Positions 41,663 to 48,749 of a DNA stretch of 64,000 nt are shown piece after piece. The notes under the pieces were generated by a model. That model saw only the letters and a list, made by a program, of their open reading frames with translations. It made no database searches and had not been told where the DNA came from. The position numbers and the translations under genes were made by a program. Source of the stretch: an uncultured Oscillospiraceae bacterium (GTDB taxonomy: Bacteria; Bacillota; Clostridia; Oscillospirales; Ruminococcaceae); contig UQGL01000001.1 in assembly GCA_900540595.1 (NCBI GenBank), positions 62,001 to 126,000 of the forward strand, written 5' to 3'. Each line of letters begins with the position of its first letter. Position 1 is the first letter of the stretch.

Positions 41663-42121
41663 TTAAACATTCTTGTTCTTCCCATAGAAAATTTTTCCGC
41701 TGGAGAGGTTTTTACGATATATACAGCCGTAGGAGTAGAACGGGTTTTCGTGAATGCACTTCTTTTCGTCGCTGCACTGCTCGTATTTGGAGCAGCAGCC
41801 GAAACTGGAAGTCGTTGAGAAAATGGTTTCAATTTCAGCTGTAAGTGCTTTTGATGCGGTAGGGTCTGTTATTTTTATAGCTGCTTGGGTAGAAGAAAAA
41901 TACAGATAATCATCAAAGCATTTGCAGAGCGTAAAATTGGAGCCGGTGGGGTAATAGGCCGATTCGCAGAGAGACACGATGACATTATAGACCTGTGCTT
42001 TGTTAGCTACTTTTAATTTATATTTAGACGATAAAGGAGAAAAAGTGATTTCCCTAATCTGCGTGCAAAATGCTGGTGACAGCAATGATTCGAGTTTCTG
42101 AGCAGTGATATTTTCGGTCAT
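41663..42121 (-). CDS. Conserved Cys-rich protein paired with the exonuclease
   Basis: 152 residues. The N-terminal two-thirds are of unknown fold (KLESLLSPAFCTQIREI). The C-terminal end has a Cys cluster, FGCCSKYEQCSDEKKCIHENP then YGCIYRKNL, likely metal or iron-sulfur binding. I recall similar tails in proteins near DnaQ-type exonucleases but cannot name the family. ATAGGAGA precedes ATG 42121. It has the same A+T-rich composition as the exonuclease gene 15 bases downstream, so the two form an islet. Confidence 0.7.
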   Translation of the reverse strand: MTENITAQKLESLLSPAFCTQIREITFSPLSSKYKLKVANKAQVYNVIVSLCESAYYPTGSNFTLCKCFDDYLYFSSTQAAIKITDPTASKALTAEIETIFSTTSSFGCCSKYEQCSDEKKCIHENPFYSYGCIYRKNLSSGKIFYGKNKNV

Positions 42122-42208
42122 GACAGGATTCTCCTATTGCCAAGTATGAAGTAAGCCGCGCGTTTTCGCGTTTTAGTGAAGCGGATGATTTATTTTAAAT
42201 CTAATTAT

Positions 42209-42236
42209 ATAATATCATGATTCGTCGAAAAGTCAA
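42209..42236 (-). promoter_or_regulatory. Promoter of the AT-rich two-gene islet
   Basis: Minus strand: TTGACT, 16-base spacer, TATTAT, about 90 bases before the Cys-rich gene. Confidence 0.55.
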
Positions 42237-42284
42237 AGCAAAACGCGGCAACTGGAAAAGAGAATAAAATGCCGATGTAGGAAT

Positions 42285-42839
42285 TCAGGGCACGCCCTGC
42301 AGCAGCTCACGCAGCCACGCGGGGGTGCTGCCTATCGGCGTGAACCGGCCGCCGCGATACTGCGCGGCAGGCACAAAGCCATTGTCATTGTCGAAGAAAT
42401 CCGCCTCGTCGCAATAGGGCAAAATTTTTGCCACATCCGCAAAGCGATGCGCAAACCGCGCCCGCACAAGGTCGGCCGAGATGTCGTGCCCGCCGCGCGC
42501 AACACGGTTCCGGATGCGGCGCAGACTTTCCTCGGCGGTGTCCAGCCCGACGTAGAACAGCCGGACGGAATACCCGGAAGCGCGTGCGCGGCGGCAGAGG
42601 CGCTTCGGGTAGCCGCCCGAAAGGGTGGTCTCCTGCGTGAAGTCCGCCCCGGCGGCCAGCGCGCTTTCCAAACGCTGCACGGCCAGCTGCCCGCCCGCAT
42701 AGGCGTCGCCGCCGCACTGGGCGATCAGCCGGTCGGGGTCGACCACGACGCCCAGATTGCCGCAGACGGCGCGCAGCGCGCCGGTCAGGCTGGACTTGCC
42801 GACGCCGTTCACCCCGCCGACGATCGTATAAACAGGCAT
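42285..42839 (-). CDS. Zeta-toxin-like P-loop kinase/ATPase
   Basis: 184 residues. P-loop GGVNGVGKSSLTG, then VVDPDRLIAQ, DFTQETTLSGGYPKR and YVGLDTAEESLRRIRNRVARGGHDI, which matches the zeta-toxin/COG4185 family. Family members phosphorylate UDP-sugars or other small molecules, and not all are toxins. No epsilon-type antitoxin is encoded beside it. It is a single gene between the islet and tRNA-Ser. Confidence 0.82.
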   Translation of the reverse strand: MPVYTIVGGVNGVGKSSLTGALRAVCGNLGVVVDPDRLIAQCGGDAYAGGQLAVQRLESALAAGADFTQETTLSGGYPKRLCRRARASGYSVRLFYVGLDTAEESLRRIRNRVARGGHDISADLVRARFAHRFADVAKILPYCDEADFFDNDNGFVPAAQYRGGRFTPIGSTPAWLRELLQGVP

Positions 42840-42952
42840 GGCATCCCCTCCCCTTCCGCCCGTGCGGCCTTATGTATAAAGTCAGTATAGCCGATTCGCT
42901 TTGGGATTGCAAGGCGCAGAGAAAATGCAAAAAAATGTAAATAAAAAGACCA

Positions 42953-42988
42953 AAACCCCTGACGAATCAAAGATTCATCAGGGGTTTT
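42953..42988 (-). terminator. Terminator of the tRNA-Ser pair
   Basis: AAAACCCCTGACGAATC pairs with GATTCATCAGGGGTTTT around a 3-base loop; T-rich on the minus side (GGTCTTTTTA). Confidence 0.88.
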
Positions 42989-42990
42989 GT

Positions 42991-43081
42991 TGGCGGAGTA
43001 AGAGAGATTTGAACTCTCGCGGCGGTTTCCCACCCTACGCCCTTAGCAGGGGCGCCTCTTCGACCTCTTGAGTATTACTCC
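42991..43081 (-). tRNA. tRNA-Ser (GCT)
   Basis: 91 bases with encoded CCA and a long variable arm. The acceptor GGAGTAA pairs with TTACTCC. The anticodon arm is CGCCC-CTGCTAA-GGGCG, anticodon GCT (serine, AGC/AGU codons). It is downstream of tRNA-Ser(TGA), probably on one transcript. Confidence 0.93.
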
Positions 43082-43124
43082 ACAAGTCAAAGTGATTTAT
43101 ATTAATTCACTTGTTATCACAAAA

Positions 43125-43215
43125 TGGCGGAGAGGATGGGATTCGAACCCATGGTCCGCTCGCGCGGATCGCTGGTTTTCAAGACCAGTTCCATAAACCA
43201 CTCGGACACCTCTCC
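43125..43215 (-). tRNA. tRNA-Ser (TGA)
   Basis: 91 bases with encoded CCA and a long variable arm. The acceptor GGAGAGG pairs with CCTCTCC. The anticodon arm is CTGGT-CTTGAAA-ACCAG, anticodon TGA (serine, UCA family). Confidence 0.94.
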
Positions 43216-43244
43216 ACAGTGGCTGCCGCCAGAATGCAGGTATT

Positions 43245-43282
43245 ATTATACAAAAAACGGAAGGGGTTGTCAACCCCTTCCT
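43245..43282 (-). promoter_or_regulatory. Promoter of the tRNA-Ser pair, overlapping the his operon terminator
   Basis: Minus strand: TTGACA (43268-43273), 17-base spacer, TATAAT (43245-43250), both consensus. The -35 lies in the apex of a hairpin, GGAAGGGGTT with AACCCCTTCC, followed by GTTTTTTG, which is the terminator for the upstream PHP phosphatase gene. One 38-bp stretch thus ends one transcript and starts the next. Confidence 0.8.
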
Positions 43283-43327
43283 GTAATTTTCTTTTAAAAA
43301 TTATTTGCGCAAAAATAACAGCACATT

Positions 43328-44155
43328 TTACAGCGCGCAGGGGGTGAAGCCGTCCTTGCCCAGCACCTGCACCTTGGTGTAGCCCAGCTCTTTCAGCTTG
43401 GCGGCGACAGCCTCAAAACCGTAGGTCAGCGCCTTGGTATCATGGGCGTCGGCGGTAATGACGACATTGCCGCTGAGCACCAGCCACTCCTTCAGGATCG
43501 CATCGGACGGGAAGAAATCCTTGCGGAAGCCGCGATACACCGCAGAGGTGTTGACCTCCAGCACGCAGCGGTTGCGGGCGGCGGTCATCAGCGCGGCATT
43601 GGCGGCGGCGGTGTAGCGGGGGTCGTTCTCATCAAAGAACTTGCCGTCACCGTTGATCTTCTTGATCAGGTCGAAGTGGCCCAAGATCGTGGGCTTCTTC
43701 TCGGCAACCTTGGCCACATTGGCAAAATAGGCCTCGACCACGGCCAGCGCATCGCCGTCAAAATCATCGTCAATGCAGGCGCGCAGATCCTCCTCGCGCC
43801 AGTCGATCTCATAATACTTGCCGGTCTTGGGGCCGCGGACATAGTGGGTGCTGCCGATCCAGTAGTCGTACTGGGTCGGGTCATCGTCGCTGTAAAGGTC
43901 CCACTCCAGACCGCACAGAATATCCATTTTGCCCGCGTAGCGCTCCTTGAGCTTGGCAATCTGCGCCTTGTACAGGGCGGTACGGCTCTGGGTCATGCAA
44001 TATTCAAGGTCGTGGGGGGTGTGGCTGTGGCCGCTGAAGCCCAGCGTCTGCAGACCGGCCTTCCAGGCCGTGACTGCGACCTCCTCGGGGGTATTTTTGC
44101 CATCGCACAGTTTGGAATGAACGTGCACAGAGCTTTTCAGGTATTCGCCTGCCAT
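43328..44155 (-). CDS. hisK: PHP-family histidinol-phosphatase
   Basis: 275 residues of the HisK/HisJ PHP phosphatase type. Metal-binding motifs are SSVHVHSKLCDG, then LGFSGHSHTPHD, GLEWDLYSDD, ILGHFDLIKK and ITADAHDTKAL. It removes phosphate from histidinol-phosphate. It is the last gene of the histidine operon, 2 bases after hisIE. Confidence 0.9.
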   Translation of the reverse strand: MAGEYLKSSVHVHSKLCDGKNTPEEVAVTAWKAGLQTLGFSGHSHTPHDLEYCMTQSRTALYKAQIAKLKERYAGKMDILCGLEWDLYSDDDPTQYDYWIGSTHYVRGPKTGKYYEIDWREEDLRACIDDDFDGDALAVVEAYFANVAKVAEKKPTILGHFDLIKKINGDGKFFDENDPRYTAAANAALMTAARNRCVLEVNTSAVYRGFRKDFFPSDAILKEWLVLSGNVVITADAHDTKALTYGFEAVAAKLKELGYTKVQVLGKDGFTPCAL

Positions 44156-44157
44156 GG

Positions 44158-44814
44158 TTACTGCATCCTTTCCTGCTTGACCTTATGGTCGATCACATGT
44201 CGTTTTTCGAGCTCTTTGGTGATGTCCTCCACAGAAATGCCCAGCTCGATCATCAGCACCATCACATGGTAGGCAAGGTCGCTGATCTCGTAGATGGTCT
44301 CCTCCCTGTCGCGCTTAGAGCCTGCGATAATGACCTCGGTGGATTCCTCACCAACCTTTTTAAGGATCTTTTCCAGCCCCTTGTCGAACAGATAGGTGGT
44401 ATAGCTGCCCTCCTGCGGGTTGGTCTTGCGGCCCTCGATGAGTGCGTACAAGCCCTGCCAGGTGAACTGCTTCAGCTCATCGGAGACATAGACCGGGTTG
44501 AAGAAGCAGCTCTCGGCGCCGGTGTGGCAGGCAGGGCCGCTCTTGATGACATCAATGACGAGCGCATCCTTGTCGCAGTCGGCGGTGATGGAAACGACCC
44601 GCTGCACATTGCCGGAGGTCTCGCCCTTGCGCCAGATTTCGCGGCGGCTGCGGGACCAGAACACGGTGCGCCCCTCGGCAATCGTCAGGGCAAGCGTTTC
44701 GGCGTTCATGTAGGCAAGGGTCAGGACCTCCTTGGTGTAATGGTCCTGCACGATGGCGGGGATCAGGCCGTTGGCATCAAATTTGAGGGTCTTGGAATTT
44801 TCGGTGATTTCCAT
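44158..44814 (-). CDS. hisIE: Bifunctional PR-AMP cyclohydrolase / PR-ATP pyrophosphatase
   Basis: 218 residues from ATG 44814 ([16 protein letters not shown]), with AGGAG 8 bases upstream; the longer frame above it lies in a repeat. HisI part (1-115): [37 protein letters not shown]. HisE part (125-218): [22 protein letters not shown], ending in the four-helix MazG-like fold. It catalyses steps 2 and 3 of histidine synthesis. It is separated from hisF by a REP pair. Confidence 0.95.
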   Translation of the reverse strand: MEITENSKTLKFDANGLIPAIVQDHYTKEVLTLAYMNAETLALTIAEGRTVFWSRSRREIWRKGETSGNVQRVVSITADCDKDALVIDVIKSGPACHTGAESCFFNPVYVSDELKQFTWQGLYALIEGRKTNPQEGSYTTYLFDKGLEKILKKVGEESTEVIIAGSKRDREETIYEISDLAYHVMVLMIELGISVEDITKELEKRHVIDHKVKQERMQ

Positions 44815-44903
44815 GGTGGACACTCCTAAAGTCATATAGTTTAGTGTACCTCTTTTTATGCGGTTTGGCAAGAGGTAAAGTGTAGGTTTGCTATAGTTAC
44901 GCA

Positions 44904-44989
44904 GTAGGGGCCGGGCATGCCCGGCCCGCGGCTTTCCCGCAAGAGGACGCTTTTGGGAATGTTGCGGGCCGCACATGTGCGGCTCCTAC
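44904..44989. repeat. GTAGG-headed REP pair inside the histidine operon
   Basis: GTAGGGGCCGGGCATGCCCGG opens and CCGCACATGTGCGGCTCCTAC closes an 86-bp element between hisF and hisIE. As transcribed RNA it would fold into two hairpins and could alter the hisIE-hisK part of the message. Confidence 0.75.
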
Positions 44990-45015
44990 CGGGTGGCTGT
45001 ATGGCGAAGGGGCAA

Positions 45016-45774
45016 TCACACCCGCATTTCTACACCGTTCGCCCGCAAATACCGCTTCAAATCGTTGATTTCTACCTGCTTCGTGTGGAAGATGGACGCG
45101 GCCAGCCCAGCATCCACAGCCGGGTGGTTGCGGAACAGCTCCAGAAAGTCCTCCCTTTTGCCGGCACCGCCGGAGGCGATGATGGGCACGGCGCAGCGGG
45201 CGGCCACGGCATCGAGCAGCTCAAGGTCAAAGCCGTTTTTCACGCCGTCCGTGTCAATGGAGTTTACGACCAGCTCCCCCGCGCCGTTTTTTACGCCCTG
45301 CTCGAGCCAGTCAAGGGCATCCATGCCGGTGTTCTCGCGCCCGCCCTTGGCGAACAGCATGAATCTGCCGTCCACCCGCTTGATGTCGGCGGAAAGCACA
45401 ACACACTGGTTGCCGTATTTTTGGGCCGCAGCCGGGATCAGGCCCGGATTGCGGATGGCGCCGGAGTTGACGCTGACCTTGTCGGCACCGCATTTCAGAA
45501 CCCGGTCAAAATCGTCCAGCGTGTTGATGCCGCCGCCGACGGTCAGCGGAATGAAGATCTGGCTTGCGACCTCACGCAGAATATCGGTGAAGAGTCCGCG
45601 CCCCTCAACACTGGCCGTAATATCGTAAAAAACAAGCTCGTCTGCACCGGAAGCGTTGTAGTACCGCGCCATCTCGACCGGGTCGGCCATGTCCTGCAGA
45701 CCCTCAAAATTCACACCCTTGACAACACGCCCGTTTTTGACGTCCAGACAAGGAATAATGCGTTTGGTAATCAT
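45016..45774 (-). CDS. hisF: Imidazole glycerol phosphate synthase, cyclase subunit
   Basis: 252 residues from ATG 45774 (MITKRIIPCLDVKNGRVVKG), with GGGGGAG upstream inside the end of hisA. It is a TIM barrel with the catalytic Asp in IPCLDVKNG and the second in SADIKRVDG. It closes the imidazole ring using ammonia from HisH. It starts 4 bases after hisA. Confidence 0.97.
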   Translation of the reverse strand: MITKRIIPCLDVKNGRVVKGVNFEGLQDMADPVEMARYYNASGADELVFYDITASVEGRGLFTDILREVASQIFIPLTVGGGINTLDDFDRVLKCGADKVSVNSGAIRNPGLIPAAAQKYGNQCVVLSADIKRVDGRFMLFAKGGRENTGMDALDWLEQGVKNGAGELVVNSIDTDGVKNGFDLELLDAVAARCAVPIIASGGAGKREDFLELFRNHPAVDAGLAASIFHTKQVEINDLKRYLRANGVEMRV

Positions 45775-45778
45775 GCGT

Positions 45779-46498
45779 TCACTCCCCCTCGTACAGCCGC
45801 ACAGCCTTGGCCAGATCAATGGCCCCGGTATAAATGGACTTGCCCAGAATGGCGGCGTGGCAGTGCATGGCCTGCAGCTCGGCCAACTCAGCCATGGCGG
45901 CAATTCCGCCGCTGGCGGTGACCTCCAGCCCGGGAATTGTCAAAAGCTCACGATAGAGGTCGAGATTTGTTCCCTGCAGTGTGCCGTCCCGGGAAATATC
46001 GGTGGCAATAACAGCCTTGACGCCCGCCTCGGCGCAGTGGCGGCAGAATGCCACACCCGGCTCGGGGGTGACCTCCTTCCAGCCGTTGACAGCCACAAGG
46101 CCGTCCCGCATATCAACGCCGACCGCGATTTGTGCGCCGTACTTTTGGGCCATTTCCCGGGTAAAAGCGAAATCCTTGACGGCAATCGTGCCGAGGATGC
46201 AGCGGTCCACGCCCAGATCAAGATAGCGGCGGATGCGTGCCTCGTCACGGATGCCGCCGCCGACCTCGATCTTCAAGCCGCCGAGCTTGGCGATGGCGGC
46301 GATGGTCTGCAGGTTTGCGGTGGTATCGTCCTTAGCGCCGTCCAGATCTACAACATGCAGATATTTCGCACCTGCGTCAATAAATTCCTGCGCCTGCGCC
46401 ACGGGGTCGGCGTTGTAGACGGTCATTTTTTCGTAATCGCCCTGATAGAGCCGCACGGCCTGACCGCCGCGCAGATCAATGGCGGGATATAATTTCAT
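45779..46498 (-). CDS. hisA: ProFAR isomerase
   Basis: 239 residues, a TIM barrel with AIDLRGGQAVRLYQGDY at the start and the second catalytic Asp in ATDISRDGTLQG. It converts ProFAR to PRFAR. GGAGGAG precedes ATG 46498. It lies between hisH and hisF in the usual order. Confidence 0.97.
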   Translation of the reverse strand: MKLYPAIDLRGGQAVRLYQGDYEKMTVYNADPVAQAQEFIDAGAKYLHVVDLDGAKDDTTANLQTIAAIAKLGGLKIEVGGGIRDEARIRRYLDLGVDRCILGTIAVKDFAFTREMAQKYGAQIAVGVDMRDGLVAVNGWKEVTPEPGVAFCRHCAEAGVKAVIATDISRDGTLQGTNLDLYRELLTIPGLEVTASGGIAAMAELAELQAMHCHAAILGKSIYTGAIDLAKAVRLYEGE

Positions 46499-46519
46499 CG
46501 TGATCTCCTCCGTTTGTCG

Positions 46520-47137
46520 TTACAGTTCGGCAAAGGCCTTCAGCAGGCGCAGGCCGGTGTCCCCCGACTTTTCGGGGTGGAACTGGGTGCCGTACACCAG
46601 CCCCTGCCGCACCGCGCCGGTCACGGGGATGCTGTAGTCACTGGTTGCCAGTGTCGATGCAGCGCAGTTTTTGGCGTAATAGCTGTGTACATAATAGACA
46701 TACTCGCCGCTTTGGATATACTTGAACAGCGGGTCGGCCTCGCGCCCGGGCACAATGTCCAAGGCGTTCCAGCCGATGTGGGGCACCTTGAGCGCAGGGT
46801 CGCGCAGATCATCCGCCAGCGGGCAGACCGCACCGGGGATAAGCCCAAGGCCGCGGTGTGCACCGTACTCATAGCTTTCTTCAAACAGAAGCTGCATGCC
46901 CAAGCAGATGCCCAGCAGCGGCTTTTTCTGTGTTTCTTCGCGCAGAACAGGCACAAGGCCGGTGGCCTCGAGCTTGGCCATAGCGTCGGCAAACGCCCCG
47001 ACACCGGGCAGCAGGATATGATCTGCCGCCCGCAGGTCCGCCGCATCGCGGGTGACGCGGACCTCCGCGCCCAGACTTTTGACGCTGGACGAAAGGCTGA
47101 ACAGATTCCCCACGCCGTAGTCAACGATTGCGATCAT
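46520..47137 (-). CDS. hisH: Imidazole glycerol phosphate synthase, glutaminase subunit
   Basis: 205 residues, class I glutamine amidotransferase. The nucleophile Cys is in PLLGICLGMQLLFE and the His/Glu pair in GTQFHPEKSG. It supplies ammonia to HisF. It lies 23 bases after hisC, which is where hisB is often found in other Clostridia. Confidence 0.97.
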   Translation of the reverse strand: MIAIVDYGVGNLFSLSSSVKSLGAEVRVTRDAADLRAADHILLPGVGAFADAMAKLEATGLVPVLREETQKKPLLGICLGMQLLFEESYEYGAHRGLGLIPGAVCPLADDLRDPALKVPHIGWNALDIVPGREADPLFKYIQSGEYVYYVHSYYAKNCAASTLATSDYSIPVTGAVRQGLVYGTQFHPEKSGDTGLRLLKAFAEL

Positions 47138-47160
47138 AATACTTCCCCCTCTGTATACAT

Positions 47161-48225
47161 TTACCCTTTTAAAATCTCATCCAACGCGGTGAGGAACCGC
47201 TGCATCTGGTCGGGGGTGCCGATTGTGATGCGCAGGTAGCCGGAGATGCGCGGGGCGTTGAAATGGCGGATCAGGATGCCGCGGTCGCGGAGTTTTTCAA
47301 AAATTTCCCGGCAGGGCATCCGGTCGGTTGCGGCAAACAGGAAGTTTGTGGACGAGTCGAAGACGGTGAAACCGCGCCTGCGCAACTCGGCGGTGGTGCG
47401 GGTGCGCTCGGCGATGACCTTCGCCGTTACATCGGCGAAATAAGCCTCGTCGGAGATGGCGGCTACACCGGCCGCCTGAGTCATTGAATTGACATTGTAG
47501 GGGCTGTAGCTGAATTTGACGCGGTTCATGTCGGCAATCAGCTCCGGCCGCGCGATGCAGAAGCCCAGCCGCGCACCCGCGAGATTGTGTGTCTTGGAGA
47601 AGGTGTGGGTGATGACAAGGTTGTCATATTTGTCCAAAAGCGGCAGGCAGGATGAGCCGGCCGGCGCGAACTCGACATAGGTTTCATCGACGATCACAAT
47701 GTTATCTGGGTTTGTTTTCAGCACTTCCTCAATGGCCGCGACCGGGGCCAGCAGGCTGGTCGGGGCGTTGGGGTTGGCGATGACGATCGTTTCATGCAGA
47801 CCGCAGTATTTGGTAAGGTCGATGGTCAGATCGTCCTCCAGCGGGAGAATGTGCTGCGGAATATGTAAAAGGTCACACAGCACCGTGTAAAAGCTGTAGG
47901 TCACATCGGCAAAGGCCAGCGGTGTGTTCTCATCGCAGAAGGCCCGCAGCGCAAGCAGCAGGTTTTCATCGCTGCCGTTGCCGCAGAGGATGTTTTCCGG
48001 GCGTACGCCCCAATGCCTGGCAATGGCGGCGTTCAGGTCGCCGTTGGTCAAATCGGAGTACAGCCGCAGCCCCGGCACCGCCGCCGCCACCGCCGCCGCC
48101 ACGCCGGGAGCGGGCGGGTACGGGTTTTCGTTGGCGTTGAGCTTGACAATATCAGCGATTTTGAGTTGTTCGCCGGGGGTATATGGCTCCAGCGATGCGA
48201 GGGTTTTGGTAAAATAACGGCTCAT
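47161..48225 (-). CDS. hisC: Histidinol-phosphate aminotransferase
   Basis: 354 residues, a PLP-dependent class II aminotransferase. Motifs: KLNANENPYPPAP at the N-terminus, IVIANPNAPTS, and the PLP lysine in THTFSKTHNLAGARLGF. The start ATG 48225 overlaps the stop of the RAYT transposase (ATGA), with GGAGGGGG about 10 bases upstream. It transaminates imidazole acetol phosphate. Confidence 0.96.
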   Translation of the reverse strand: MSRYFTKTLASLEPYTPGEQLKIADIVKLNANENPYPPAPGVAAAVAAAVPGLRLYSDLTNGDLNAAIARHWGVRPENILCGNGSDENLLLALRAFCDENTPLAFADVTYSFYTVLCDLLHIPQHILPLEDDLTIDLTKYCGLHETIVIANPNAPTSLLAPVAAIEEVLKTNPDNIVIVDETYVEFAPAGSSCLPLLDKYDNLVITHTFSKTHNLAGARLGFCIARPELIADMNRVKFSYSPYNVNSMTQAAGVAAISDEAYFADVTAKVIAERTRTTAELRRRGFTVFDSSTNFLFAATDRMPCREIFEKLRDRGILIRHFNAPRISGYLRITIGTPDQMQRFLTALDEILKG

Positions 48226-48749
48226 GGGTGTTTTTCCCCCTCCGGAATATAAAACCGGTCAAGATGCCATTTGGCGGGGTTTTCGTCGATGTAGCGCCAG
48301 ATGGTGTCATAGTCGAGTTGGTCGCGGATGATGTGGTCATAATACCCGCGCTGCCACAGTTGTGTGTCTGCTGCGCGGTTTGTCATGCGCTTGAGCGTGG
48401 AAACAAATGCCGGAATGGATTGATTGGCACACACGGTTGTAGGGGGCGGCGTCCTCGACGCCCCGGTCGGGCTTTGCGTGACTGCAACAATCAAATGGAT
48501 ATGATTCGGCATGAGCACAAATTTTTCAATTTGCAAACCCGGGTAAAAATTTGTCATTGATTCGATTTGTGCGATTACAATTTTACCGTGCGGCGACGGC
48601 AGCGTGCGCGGGGCGTCGAGGACGCCGCCCCCTACGACACGGCCGAAAACTTTTGCTTTATCTCGGGAACAAATCGTGATGAAATACGCGCCGACTGTGC
48701 CATAATCAAATTGCGGCAAACGGTTGGATTTTCGCTTCGGTAAACTCAT
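48222..48749 (-). CDS. REP-associated tyrosine transposase (RAYT, Y1/IS200-like)
   Basis: 175 residues with the complete Y1 domain: RLPQFDYGTVGAYFITICS, the HUH motif in LMPNHIHLIVAV, and the catalytic Tyr region WQRGYYDHIIRD. RAYTs are single-domain relatives of IS200 transposases thought to spread REP palindromes. This one lies between hisD and hisC with an ATGA overlap at both ends, so it is translated as part of the histidine operon. The gene contains two REP copies (see 48439 and 48610), encoding GGGVLDAPR and GASRTPPPTT. All catalytic residues are present, so it may be active. Confidence 0.93.
   Translation of the reverse strand: MSLPKRKSNRLPQFDYGTVGAYFITICSRDKAKVFGRVVGGGVLDAPRTLPSPHGKIVIAQIESMTNFYPGLQIEKFVLMPNHIHLIVAVTQSPTGASRTPPPTTVCANQSIPAFVSTLKRMTNRAADTQLWQRGYYDHIIRDQLDYDTIWRYIDENPAKWHLDRFYIPEGEKHP
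48439..48464 (+). repeat. REP copy inside the RAYT gene (left)
   Basis: A 26-bp sequence starting GTAGGGGGCGGCGTCCTCGA and ending CGCCCC. It is perfectly inverted relative to 48610-48635 and shares a 22-mer with 38129-38150. Confidence 0.85.
48610..48635 (-). repeat. REP copy inside the RAYT gene (right)
   Basis: The exact reverse complement of 48439-48464, 145 bases away, reading GTAGG on the minus strand. Both copies are in frame with the transposase. Confidence 0.85.

Noticed and set aside
42285..42839. Complete zeta/epsilon toxin-antitoxin pair
   Set aside because: No antitoxin-sized frame with a ribosome site is next to the zeta-like gene.
43113..43126. Array-like or lac-operator-like TTGTGATAACAA between the tRNA-Ser genes
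   Set aside because: The two halves are fused without the five-base spacer, and the stretch lies in the tRNA spacer with no promoter.
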